A stretch of 64,000 nt of DNA. Source: Tolypothrix campylonemoides VB511288. GTDB taxonomy: Bacteria; Cyanobacteriota; Cyanobacteriia; Cyanobacteriales; Nostocaceae. The stretch covers positions 209,497-273,496 of the forward strand of contig JXCB02000001.1 of assembly GCA_000828075.3 (NCBI GenBank), given 5' to 3'. Shown piece by piece: positions 50,843 through 59,370 of this stretch. Position numbers and translations under genes: made by a program. The notes below the pieces were generated by a model, which was not told where the DNA came from, searched no databases, and saw only the letters and a list, made by a program, of their open reading frames with translations. Numbering within the stretch: the first letter of the stretch is position 1; each line of letters opens with the position of its first letter.

Positions 50843-51278
50843 CTTTTTCAAACTTAATAGAGGTGAACGCCATCTTTTGATCATCACCTTTATTTTACTG
50901 GCAGCCATTAGGCTAGGGCTATGGCTTTTACCGTTTCGGAATTTACTGAAGTTTCTGCAAAAGATTAGGAAACCAAATTTTCTGCTTGCTGCTGAGGATA
51001 AAAGCCAAATTTCCGCAAGCAAGATTGTCTGGGCTGTGAATGCAGCCAGCCCCTATATGCCAGGTGGTGTTAAATGCCTAGCCCGTGCTTTAACTACCCA
51101 AGTACTGATGAGTTACCACGGTCATACTCCTGAACTGCGTATAGGTGTTGCCAAAAAAGAGGGAGGAAAATTAGAAGCTCACGCTTGGATAGAGTATCAA
51201 GGAAGGGTGGCGATCGGCAATCTTCCAGACCTTTCTCGGTTTATCCCACTGCCATCTCTTCAAGGAGTCAAACTATGA
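50826..51278 (+). CDS. lasso peptide B2 protein: transglutaminase-like leader peptidase
   Basis: 150 aa. A hydrophobic N-terminal segment (LLIITFILLAAIRLGLWLL) precedes the cysteine-protease core: C84 in GGVKCLARALT, H119 in EAHAWIE and D135 in GNLPDLSRF form the Cys-His-Asp triad. In known systems the B2 protein cuts the leader after residue -1. Its start lies inside the B1 gene and its stop overlaps the cyclase start as ATGA. The membrane segment suggests maturation at the inner membrane beside the exporter. Confidence 0.94.
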   Translation: MRRLRSFFKLNRGERHLLIITFILLAAIRLGLWLLPFRNLLKFLQKIRKPNFLLAAEDKSQISASKIVWAVNAASPYMPGGVKCLARALTTQVLMSYHGHTPELRIGVAKKEGGKLEAHAWIEYQGRVAIGNLPDLSRFIPLPSLQGVKL

Positions 51279-53305
51279 GCGGCATTATGGGTATATACTA
51301 CCTTGATAGTCGCCCTGTAGATAGTGCAGACTTGGGGCGGATGCTTGAGACTTTGGCGCATCGAGGACCTGATGGTGCAGACATTTGGGTCGATGGATCT
51401 GTTGGTTTTGGACACCGGATGCTATGGACAACACCGGAATCACTCATAGAGAATTTACCTTTAGTCAGTCAAACCGGCGATTTCGTTCTCACATCGGATG
51501 CACGCATAGATAATCGCGATGAACTTATCTGTGCATTACAGTTTGATAATTGTCCACCCGAAAAAATTACAGATAGCCGGTTGATTTTGGCAGCTTACGA
51601 AAAATGGGGTGAGCAATGTCCAGAGTACCTTATAGGTGATTTTGCTTTTACTATTTGGGATAAACTTAAACAATCCCTTTTCTGTACCAGAGACCACTTG
51701 GGCGTCAAGCCCTTTTACTATTACCACCAAACGGCTAAAGTTTTTCTCCTAGCGTCTGAAATTAAGGCTCTGTTCTGTTTACCGCAAGTACCTCGCCGAC
51801 TCAATGAGGTCAGGATTGCAGATTATTTGGCATTGATGATGGAAGACAAAACCATCACGACTTACCAAGATATTATGCGGCTTCCTCCAGCGCACAGTAT
51901 GGTTGTCAGCCAGTCAGGGATACGCTTATGGTCTTACTGGTCGCTTGACCCTAACCATGAAATCAAGCTAGATTGTGACGAGGATTATGCTAATGAATTT
52001 CGTAAAATTTTTACTGAAGCAATACATTGCCGTCTCCGTAGTGCTTTTCCAATTATCAGCCACTTAAGCGGTGGATTAGATTCTTCTGCTGTTACCTGTG
52101 TAGCGCGAGATTTACTTACGCAAGTGGGCAACACTAAACTACACACTATCTCTAGTATTTTTGATAGAATTACTGAGTGCGACGAACGCCCCTACATCAA
52201 CGCAGTGTTGGAGCAGGGGGGGTTTATTTCTCACTACGTTCATGGAGACCAGTTTGGTCCATTATCTAACCTAGATGAAATTTTCCAGTACGAAGATGAA
52301 GCTCTACTAGGACCCAGTCATTTTTATCCTTGGCATTTGAATAAAACTATTAAGGAACTGGGACTGCGAATTAGCCTCGATGGTTTTGATGGCGACACCA
52401 CAGTCAGTCACGGTTTTATGAGACTTACCGAACTGGCACGCCAAGGAAATTGGCAAATTTTTATACAGGAAGCCAAAGCTGTTGCGAAAAACTTTAATAT
52501 CTCAGGTTATACTATACTTCAGAGTCATGGTCTGCCATACCTCAAGGATTTAGCAAAGGGGTGGCGTTGGATAGCGTTTGCCAAGGCGGTGCAGCAAATC
52601 CACAAGCATTTTGGTGTTTCGCGCAAAAAGTTGATTTTGCAGCACGGACTCAAATATCTGGTTCCAAAAGCAATGTGGCAATGGTGGGAGCGGCAGTATA
52701 AACAAGAAAAATCTCTTAGTTGCGTAGCCTCTCATACTCCGTTAGTCAATAGTAACTTTGCAAAGCGTATTGATTTGGATGAGCGTATCCAGAAATTGGG
52801 AGGTTCTCCTAAACAGCCTCTTACCGTTAGAGAGGAGCAATGGCTTACTTTTAACCAAGGGTTACTAGCCTACACTTTAGAGCAGATGGATCAATATGCG
52901 GCGATGTTTTCCTTAGAAGCTCGCCATCCGTTCATGGACAAACGACTGATTGAATTTTGTCTGGCATTACCCTCAAAGCAAAAGCTTTACCAAGGATGGG
53001 GTCGGATAGTGATGCGGCGTGCCTTAGCAGGTATCTTGCCAGAAAAAGTTCAATGGCGTGGAGGAAAAGCAGATTTGTCATCGAATTTCACTGACGGTAT
53101 CCTCAACCGCGATCGCCAACTTTTGGAAGAGGTGGTGCGCGACAAATTAGGCAGTCTTGAAAATTACATTAATTTAGATGTTTTACAAGGAGCATATCAA
53201 CGATTGCTCTGTGATGGTAACAAAGTTAGCGATGAAGACAGCATGGCAGTTTGGCAGGCAGTCATCTTGGCTTTGTGGCTCGACTACAAGCAACTGATGC
53301 CGTAA
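51275..53305 (+). CDS. lasso peptide C protein: asparagine synthetase-like macrolactam cyclase
   Basis: 676 aa from ATG 51275, which shares ATGA with the B2 stop and has AAGGAG upstream; the ORF beginning earlier is wrong. N-terminal glutaminase-like domain MSGIMGIYYLDSRP has Ser where class II amidotransferases have the catalytic Cys2, so glutamine hydrolysis is not expected. The ATP-binding domain has the PP-loop SGGLDSS (near 265-271). It would adenylate the ring Asp and join it to the core N-terminus. The end (WLDYKQLMP) and downstream DNA are partly duplicated at 53858-53984. Confidence 0.95.
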   Translation: MSGIMGIYYLDSRPVDSADLGRMLETLAHRGPDGADIWVDGSVGFGHRMLWTTPESLIENLPLVSQTGDFVLTSDARIDNRDELICALQFDNCPPEKITDSRLILAAYEKWGEQCPEYLIGDFAFTIWDKLKQSLFCTRDHLGVKPFYYYHQTAKVFLLASEIKALFCLPQVPRRLNEVRIADYLALMMEDKTITTYQDIMRLPPAHSMVVSQSGIRLWSYWSLDPNHEIKLDCDEDYANEFRKIFTEAIHCRLRSAFPIISHLSGGLDSSAVTCVARDLLTQVGNTKLHTISSIFDRITECDERPYINAVLEQGGFISHYVHGDQFGPLSNLDEIFQYEDEALLGPSHFYPWHLNKTIKELGLRISLDGFDGDTTVSHGFMRLTELARQGNWQIFIQEAKAVAKNFNISGYTILQSHGLPYLKDLAKGWRWIAFAKAVQQIHKHFGVSRKKLILQHGLKYLVPKAMWQWWERQYKQEKSLSCVASHTPLVNSNFAKRIDLDERIQKLGGSPKQPLTVREEQWLTFNQGLLAYTLEQMDQYAAMFSLEARHPFMDKRLIEFCLALPSKQKLYQGWGRIVMRRALAGILPEKVQWRGGKADLSSNFTDGILNRDRQLLEEVVRDKLGSLENYINLDVLQGAYQRLLCDGNKVSDEDSMAVWQAVILALWLDYKQLMP

Positions 53306-53443
53306 GTCCAACCTCTTGGCAGGTTGTAGATTGGCTTAATCAATCATTATATAAGACCAAGACACACCGTAAGTCCAATGAGCAGGGAGCACTACCCCAA
53401 TCAACAAGTCGTCACAGTGGATAGACAAATAGGAGTTAAACTC

Positions 53444-53635
53444 ATGAAAAAAACTTACAACGCACCCAAGCTGACAAATCATGGAAGCGTAGAAGCAATC
53501 ACCCAACTATATGGACCGGGGTCAAGAAGGGATTTCCTCTTTTTTACCGGTAATCCGAATGGCGTTGCCCCTGGTACTGTCGTGAGTGGTACCACTGGTT
53601 CTACAGACGCGAATATCGTACCTCAGGGCAGCTAA
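53444..53635 (+). CDS. lasso peptide precursor
   Basis: 63 aa from ATG 53444 with AGGAG at 53431-53435; the longer frame from 53378 adds residues with no leader features. The leader shows Y5, P8, L10, G14 and T20 (YxxPxLxxxG...T), with T at -2 from the cut. Cleavage after Q21 gives a core starting LYGPGSRRD, where Leu1 and Asp9 fit a 9-residue macrolactam. Four bulky residues FLFF follow the ring. The core is 42 residues, much longer than the usual 15-26, with a Gly/Thr/Pro-rich tail ending VPQGS. The C-terminal Ser is a fitting substrate for the kinase encoded next. Ring and cut are predictions. Confidence 0.93.
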   Translation: MKKTYNAPKLTNHGSVEAITQLYGPGSRRDFLFFTGNPNGVAPGTVVSGTTGSTDANIVPQGS

Positions 53636-53857
53636 TACACCGAAACAATCCTAAACTGATATTCAAAAATTTCATTGAATATCACTCTGGATGGACTGGA
53701 CTTACTCCAAAAAGCAAATCATTTTCTCTGCTGCCAGTAGTTCATCGGATTAATTATGATCGTTGTGTAAGTTCATAGTAAGGACTTTAGTCCTAGACTA
53801 TTTGAGCGAAGACAGCGCTGGCTACCAAGCCTTAAAAACTAATGCGATAGACCACTA

Positions 53858-53984
53858 CAGCAGTGATCTTGGTTTGTGGTTTGACTACAACTCGATCATG
53901 CAGTAAGTCCAACATTTTGGCTAGTTGTGGCTTTGGTTATTGCGGTTCCTACCGCTACCAAGCCACACTGTAAGTCCAAGCGTG
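53858..53984 (+). pseudogene. decayed duplicate of the cyclase 3' end and its downstream spacer
   Basis: This segment matches 53265-53383 step by step: CAGTxATCTTGG, TTTGTGG, GACTACAA, ATGC, GTAAGTCCAAC, TTGGC, ACCAAG and CACxxTAAGTCCAA. It can be read as codons GLWFDYNSIMQ and a stop, like the cyclase end ALWLDYKQLMP. The two copies flank the precursor gene. The rest of 53636-54251 holds only A+T-rich DNA and a GGACTTTAGTCC palindrome. Confidence 0.8.
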
Positions 53985-54251
53985 TAATTCCAAGCGTTAA
54001 GAGCACTTAAGGAAAATAGTTCTACAGAAACAATTTTTGAGCCTTCATATCTGGTGCGTGAATTTTAGGTTGTGTACCTCACGCACGAACAAACTGTTGT
54101 ATGTGAACAACAGTAGATTTCTGGTTTGTTGCTGTAGCAATTCAACCGATCTATCATAGCGATTTTGTACTAAATAATTTGTACTAAATAATTTGTACAA
54201 TTACTCACAACTTAAGCCTCCATCCCCACATTGCCGAAACACGCTGAAGAT

Positions 54252-55160
54252 ATGAAACTTTATCAAGCCTACAATATATGCATTGCTTCAGAACTGCTCC
54301 TACCAGAACTGATGGAGAGCGAAGGCAAGCCAGATGTGATTGTGCAGTTTGGCAAAATCAATGATACAAGCGAGACACAACATGATGGCGGTAACACTTT
54401 TCAGGGAGAAGTGGCAGAAGTAGGCAAGTTTTTCATTCAAAGGGGACGTGAAGTTGTCATTGATCCTGTTTTAGGAGTCGAAGAAGCTCTGCTGCGCACT
54501 ATACTTTTGGGTCCTATACTATCCATACTGCTTCGGCAACGGGGACTGCTAGTTCTCCATGCTAGCTGTGTTGACATCAACAACAAGGCAGTGGCATTTA
54601 TGGGTGGTTCAGGCTGGGGTAAGTCAACTTTGGCAGCAGCTTTTCATACCAAGGGATATGACATATTAACAGATGACGTCATGCCGATTGAATTTGTTTC
54701 AGATTCCCCGATTGTAATTCCTGCCTATCCTCAGTTCAAACTATTTCCAGAAGCAGTAACTTCTCTAGGACAAGATACTGAAGGCTTATCTCCAGTTTTT
54801 CAAAATTCACCTAAACTTTCCTACAAATTTGAACGTGGTTTCCAACAAACTCCCTTACCGCTGAAACGGATTTATGTCCTGGATAAAGGAAACGCTCACA
54901 ATATTACTAACCTACAACCCCAAGAAGCCTTTGTCGAGTTAGTGCGTCATACTCGTGCCATTAGCTTAGTTACAAATCCAGAATTTGTAACTTCTCATAT
55001 GGGTCTTTGTTCTGAACTTATTAAGAATGTAAGCTTTTATCGCTTTACTCGCAAACCCTCCCTGACAGACTTACCAGAACTTGTAAAGTTAATTGAGGAT
55101 GATCTAGCACAAATCAAGACTAAAGATTTAGACCAAAAAATGATAGCGAGAGTTCCCTAG
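54252..55160 (+). CDS. HPr-kinase/phosphorylase-like lasso peptide kinase
   Basis: 302 aa from ATG 54252 (a TTG 21 bases earlier is less likely). The core is that of HPrK without its N-terminal regulatory domain: LLVLHASCV (conserved His), P-loop GGSGWGKS (near 118-125), ILTDDVMPIEF (catalytic Asp pair) and PAYPQFKLFP, a pocket for the target. Related enzymes in Paenibacillus and Thermobacillus lasso clusters phosphorylate the C-terminal Ser of the precursor. The precursor here ends in Ser, agreeing with that role. It lies just downstream of the precursor and before the exporter. Confidence 0.92.
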   Translation: MKLYQAYNICIASELLLPELMESEGKPDVIVQFGKINDTSETQHDGGNTFQGEVAEVGKFFIQRGREVVIDPVLGVEEALLRTILLGPILSILLRQRGLLVLHASCVDINNKAVAFMGGSGWGKSTLAAAFHTKGYDILTDDVMPIEFVSDSPIVIPAYPQFKLFPEAVTSLGQDTEGLSPVFQNSPKLSYKFERGFQQTPLPLKRIYVLDKGNAHNITNLQPQEAFVELVRHTRAISLVTNPEFVTSHMGLCSELIKNVSFYRFTRKPSLTDLPELVKLIEDDLAQIKTKDLDQKMIARVP

Positions 55161-55238
55161 CGACTTCCTTTAGTTATCTGTTATCCGTCAAATAAACTCG
55201 AACTCTATTCACTATCTCTCACTCAGGGGGTTTTTAGG

Positions 55239-57104
55239 TTGTTTAGGAAACTCCGTGGCGCGAATACAATACTGTCTCATCTACACCAAACTTTCAGCTT
55301 GGTCTGGGCAGCGTCACACTACTGGACTGTAGCTTGGATGATTATGCTGTTGGTTCAAGGATTGCTGCCAGCAATCTCTATTACCCTAACCCGACAACTG
55401 GTTAATAATTTGGTAGTAGTTGCTGGAAGTGGCTTTTCTTGGGAAAGTCTTCAGAAGATTTTGATGCCAATAGGGTTGATGGCGAGTATCTTGCTTTTGG
55501 GCGAGTTTGTTAATGCTTGTGGTGAATGGATTCGTACGGCTCAGTCAGAATTAGTACACGACTACATTAGTGGTCTGATTCATAAACAATCAGTTGCCGT
55601 GGATTATGGCTTTTATGAGTACTCAGAGTTTAATGACAAGCTTAACCGCGCGAGGGAGGGAGCAAGTGGGCGATCGCTTGCTTTACTAGAAAGTACTGGC
55701 AGTTTATTGCAAAACAGCGTGACTTTATTTGCTGTTGCAGCAATCTTGATTCCCTACGGTTTTTGGCTCCCGCTGCTTTTGGTCATCAGTGCCTTCCCTG
55801 CGTTCTATATATTGATGTATTTAAATAAAGTTCAGTATAATTGGTCGCAGCGGACTACGACTGCTCGCCGCTGGCTAGGGTACTATGATTGGCTATTGAC
55901 CAATAACTCCACGGCGGCGGAAGTGCGGTTGTTTGACTTTGGAGATTACTTCCAGTCGTCTTATAAGAAGTTGCGTCAGCAACTCCGACAGGAACAACTT
56001 AGGCTCTTGAAGCAGCAAACTTTAGGTCGCTTTGCAGCTACCATTATTGCGCTGCTTATTTCGGGTTTTGCCGTACTCTGGATGGGACGGCAAGTATTGC
56101 TGGGAGTCTTAACTTTAGGAGATTTAGCCGTATTTTTACAGGCATTCAATGAGGCACAAGGGGTTGTGAAGTCCTTATTAGGTAGTTTAGGGCAAATCTA
56201 CCGTAATAGCTTGTTTATTGGTAACTTGTTTGAATTTTTACAAATCCAACCTAAAATTGTAGATCTGCCCAATCCTTTGCCGATACCATCAATACCCAAA
56301 CAGGGAATTGAATTTCGGCAAGTCACCTTCCGTTATCCTGGTACAAACGAACCAGTGTTAGAAAATTTTCACTTAACGCTACCTGCTGGTAAGATTGTGG
56401 CGATCGTTGGTGATAATGGTGCAGGAAAAAGTACGCTCATTAAGCTCCTGTGCCGATTTTATGACCCTGAATCAGGAAGCATTGAGTTAGACGGCATAGA
56501 TATACGTGAGTTTTCCGTAAAAGAACTCCGCAGGTTAATTACTGTATTGTTCCAGTCTCCAATTCCCTACTACACAACGGTTGCTGAAAATATTGCTTTG
56601 GGTGATATCTCAGCAGCATCAAGTCAGGCAGAAATTGAAGCAGCTGCTAAAGCGTCGGGTATTCACGATAAAATTATGTGCTTGCCCCGGGATTATAACA
56701 CAATGTTGGGTAAGTTGTTTCCTGAAGGAACTGAGTTAAGCGGGGGGCAATGGCAACGTCTGGCATTGGCACGGGCATTTTTTAGACGCGCCCAAATAAT
56801 CATTCTAGACGAGCCGACTAGCGCTATGGATCCTTGGGCTGAACACGACTGGTTGGCGAGATTTCGCACATTGGCAAGCGATCGCACTGCCATTGTGATT
56901 ACTCACCGCTTTACCTTGGCAATGCAAGCAGACATCATTCATGTTATGCGTAGTGGTCAGATTGTGGAGTCAGGTAACCATGACGAATTGCTCGCTTTGG
57001 GTGGTTTTTATGCCAAATCTTGGTTTGACCAAATGCAGGCTAGTGGTAGTGCGATCTCAAAAACACAAGCAGTACAGCCAGGAGAAATGCGATCTCATTT
57101 TTGA
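55239..57104 (+). CDS. ABC exporter of the lasso peptide (D protein)
   Basis: 621 aa starting at a TTG (55239); no upstream ATG is in frame. One fused transporter: about six membrane helices in residues 20-320, then the ATPase with Walker A VGDNGAGKSTL, Q-loop LFQSPI, signature LSGGQWQRLALA, Walker B IIILDEPTSAMD and the H-loop THRF. Such exporters carry mature lasso peptide out and give immunity. The proteolytic domain of bacteriocin ABC exporters is absent, consistent with cleavage by B2. Gap to the kinase gene is 78 bp. Confidence 0.95.
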   Translation: MFRKLRGANTILSHLHQTFSLVWAASHYWTVAWMIMLLVQGLLPAISITLTRQLVNNLVVVAGSGFSWESLQKILMPIGLMASILLLGEFVNACGEWIRTAQSELVHDYISGLIHKQSVAVDYGFYEYSEFNDKLNRAREGASGRSLALLESTGSLLQNSVTLFAVAAILIPYGFWLPLLLVISAFPAFYILMYLNKVQYNWSQRTTTARRWLGYYDWLLTNNSTAAEVRLFDFGDYFQSSYKKLRQQLRQEQLRLLKQQTLGRFAATIIALLISGFAVLWMGRQVLLGVLTLGDLAVFLQAFNEAQGVVKSLLGSLGQIYRNSLFIGNLFEFLQIQPKIVDLPNPLPIPSIPKQGIEFRQVTFRYPGTNEPVLENFHLTLPAGKIVAIVGDNGAGKSTLIKLLCRFYDPESGSIELDGIDIREFSVKELRRLITVLFQSPIPYYTTVAENIALGDISAASSQAEIEAAAKASGIHDKIMCLPRDYNTMLGKLFPEGTELSGGQWQRLALARAFFRRAQIIILDEPTSAMDPWAEHDWLARFRTLASDRTAIVITHRFTLAMQADIIHVMRSGQIVESGNHDELLALGGFYAKSWFDQMQASGSAISKTQAVQPGEMRSHF

Positions 57105-57176
57105 TCAGGGCTGATTGACACCATAACAGTTGTAAAAACAAGTAATTGAGTAAATTTATTTATCCCATACAAGAAT

Positions 57177-58010
57177 ATGCTACAACTAAACAAACCCTCA
57201 GTTTTTAATAAACTTGGAAAGCAAATAGCAAAACCTTTGAGTCGAGTCATTACCACTAATCCCATTGAGACAAAGATACGAATGGTGGAAGCTTATATAG
57301 CGTTTCTTCAAGGCAAGGGCGCTGGCGCAGGATGGGATATTGTCGAAGAGGTAAAAGCAGCAAAAAATTTTATATATAGAAATCAGCCTATAGTATTTGA
57401 CGTTGGCGCTAATGTAGGTCTTTGGTCAAAGCACTTATTGCAGTTACTCCCTACTGCAAAAATTTATCTATTTGAGCCTTCTAATGCTTGTCATGGAGAG
57501 ATTTGCAAACTTAACTTGCCAAACACAGTTCTCATTCCTTCGGCTATAGGAAAAGAAAAAAATACAGGAATTTTATACTCTCCTTGCCCTCGTGCGGGAG
57601 TTGCTTCTCTTTATAAGAGACGTGATAGCTATTGTCAGCAGGAAAATTTTAGTGAATCTGAAGTAACTATCACGACTATCGATGAGATATTAAACGAATA
57701 TTCGATTGATTTTGTAGATTTTATGAAGATGGATATCGAAGGAAATGAATTTGATGCTTTGAAGGGTGCTTCTCAGGCATTTTCTAATAGACAGATTGGA
57801 GCATTTTCTTTTGAATTTGGCTCTGGAAATATTAATTCGAGAACATTTTTCCATGACTTCTGGGATCTACTTAATCAAAATTTTTATAAACTCTACCGTA
57901 TTACACCTAGTGGTAAACTATTAGAAATTCATTATTATTATGAGGATTTAGAATATTTTAGAGGTGCCTCCAATTACATAGCAATACTGAAAAACCACCC
58001 ATATAGCTAA
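57177..58010 (+). CDS. FkbM-family methyltransferase within the lasso cluster
   Basis: 277 aa. SAM motif FDVGANVGLWSKHLLQLL, IYLFEPSN, TTIDEILNEY and FMKMDIEGNEFDALKGA are the FkbM pattern, and all are intact. FkbM enzymes O-methylate sugars or polyketides. It lies 72 bp after the exporter and 232 bp before the nucleotidyltransferase on the same strand, so it could tailor the lasso peptide, its added sugar, or the neighbouring exopolysaccharide. A second FkbM gene occurs at 61987 in the glycan locus. Its A+T content is higher than in the preceding lasso genes, which suggests a later addition. Confidence 0.87.
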   Translation: MLQLNKPSVFNKLGKQIAKPLSRVITTNPIETKIRMVEAYIAFLQGKGAGAGWDIVEEVKAAKNFIYRNQPIVFDVGANVGLWSKHLLQLLPTAKIYLFEPSNACHGEICKLNLPNTVLIPSAIGKEKNTGILYSPCPRAGVASLYKRRDSYCQQENFSESEVTITTIDEILNEYSIDFVDFMKMDIEGNEFDALKGASQAFSNRQIGAFSFEFGSGNINSRTFFHDFWDLLNQNFYKLYRITPSGKLLEIHYYYEDLEYFRGASNYIAILKNHPYS

Positions 58011-58091
58011 CAGAGTATTAATTATAAATTCCAGGTAGCTGCTGAGCTTAATCACTTTGAATAATCAGCAATTGATGGTTTATATGTAAGA

Positions 58092-58136
58092 AACTATATG
58101 TGTAGAGAGGTTGCAGCGCAACCTTTCTACATAGTT
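58092..58136. repeat. dispersed palindrome between the FkbM and nucleotidyltransferase genes
   Basis: GTAGAGAGGTTGC and GCAACCTTTCTAC with outer AACTAT/ATAGTT arms. Same family as the palindromes at 31839-31862 and 41683-41705 (GAGACGTTGC-type). It may limit read-through in the operon. Confidence 0.7.
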
Positions 58137-58242
58137 AATTGTGCTTGTAAACTATCTTATCTAAAGGAAATTGCAACTACTCTTAGCCAAAATATTATCA
58201 AATTACATCAGAAAATTAGCTAACTCCTAGTCCAGGATATAA

Positions 58243-59370
58243 ATGAAAACCTTATCTAAATTTGGTACTATACCTCAAACAATTCATGCTTTCCCAGAGA
58301 TAGAGCTTATTTTGTATTGTGTTCGTCCACAAGTTGATGATGCTACTACTGCACGTATCAAAAGCTTGGTCAAAGAAAATAACATTGACTGGCAAAAATT
58401 CGTTCAAAAAGCACACAGCTATAGTGTGGTGTCCCTTGTTTATACGCGTCTGGGTACCATTTGCCCAGAGTTTGTACCAGAACCTACTCTAGCGGAACTT
58501 CGTAGTTTTTTTCAGGCGATCGCTAGGCGCAACTTGTTTTTAACAGGAGAACTCGTCAAACTCCTAAGTTTAATGCAAGAGCAAGGGATTGTAGTAGTGC
58601 CTTACAAAGGTCCAGTTTTAGCGTCCTCAATATACGGTAACGTCGCTCTGCGACAGTTCGGAGACTTAGACATTATCGTTGAACAGAAAGATATTTTTGC
58701 AGTCAAGAAACTGCTGCTGGCTCAAGGATATCGATGCAAACTTAATATGACGTACCCAGAGGAAATTGCTTATCTACAATCTAAAACTGAGCATACCTAT
58801 GACTTTATTCACGATGATAAACAAATTTTTATAGAAGTTCATTGGCGAATTGCACCAAAGTATACTTCTTTAATCGAACCTCAACACTTTTGGAACGAGC
58901 TGGAACCATTCTCCTTAGCGGGTACAACTGTATATAACCTACCCAACGAAGACTGGTTACCAATTCTATGTGTACATGCATCTAGGCATATGTGGAGACG
59001 GCTAGCATGCCTGTGCGACATTGCTACACTTATTCAAAATAACCCTAACCTGAATTGGGAGAAAGTGCTGAAACAAGCTAACGCCTGGGGTTGTAGACGG
59101 ATACTCTTTCTAGGGCTTTTTTTGGCGCATCATCTTTTGGAAGTCGTTTTGCCAGAGGAAATTTGGCAGCAGGTGAAAGCCGAGCCTAAGGTAACTACTC
59201 TCCTACCCCAAGTGTACAATCAACTTTTTCATGAGGTCGGGACTTCAGATACATTTCTCAGCAAAACCCTGTACCACATACAAATCAGGGAACGCTTGCA
59301 GGACAAAGTTTTGTATTTCCAATCTTTCTTTTACTGGTTGATGACTGCTTGCACCTCAGGTGAATTCTAG
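58243..59370 (+). CDS. lasso cluster nucleotidyltransferase (NTP_transf_5 type)
   Basis: 375 aa. The catalytic core reads GPVLASSIYGNVALRQFGDLDIIVEQKD with D141 and D143 as metal-binding Asp, preceded by VVPYKGPVL; a third acid is probably the Glu of IFIEVHWRI. This is the family that accompanies kinases in many lasso clusters; in pseudomycoidin, the nucleotidyltransferase acts after phosphorylation and adds hexose to the peptide phosphate. Here it probably modifies the phosphorylated C-terminal Ser. The 3' end overlaps the convergent O-antigen-ligase-like gene by 15 bp. Confidence 0.92.
   Translation: MKTLSKFGTIPQTIHAFPEIELILYCVRPQVDDATTARIKSLVKENNIDWQKFVQKAHSYSVVSLVYTRLGTICPEFVPEPTLAELRSFFQAIARRNLFLTGELVKLLSLMQEQGIVVVPYKGPVLASSIYGNVALRQFGDLDIIVEQKDIFAVKKLLLAQGYRCKLNMTYPEEIAYLQSKTEHTYDFIHDDKQIFIEVHWRIAPKYTSLIEPQHFWNELEPFSLAGTTVYNLPNEDWLPILCVHASRHMWRRLACLCDIATLIQNNPNLNWEKVLKQANAWGCRRILFLGLFLAHHLLEVVLPEEIWQQVKAEPKVTTLLPQVYNQLFHEVGTSDTFLSKTLYHIQIRERLQDKVLYFQSFFYWLMTACTSGEF

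Noticed and set aside
53378-53443. Longer N-terminus for the lasso precursor
   Set aside because: The AGGAG site is correctly spaced for the ATG at 53444, and the leader motif begins right after it.
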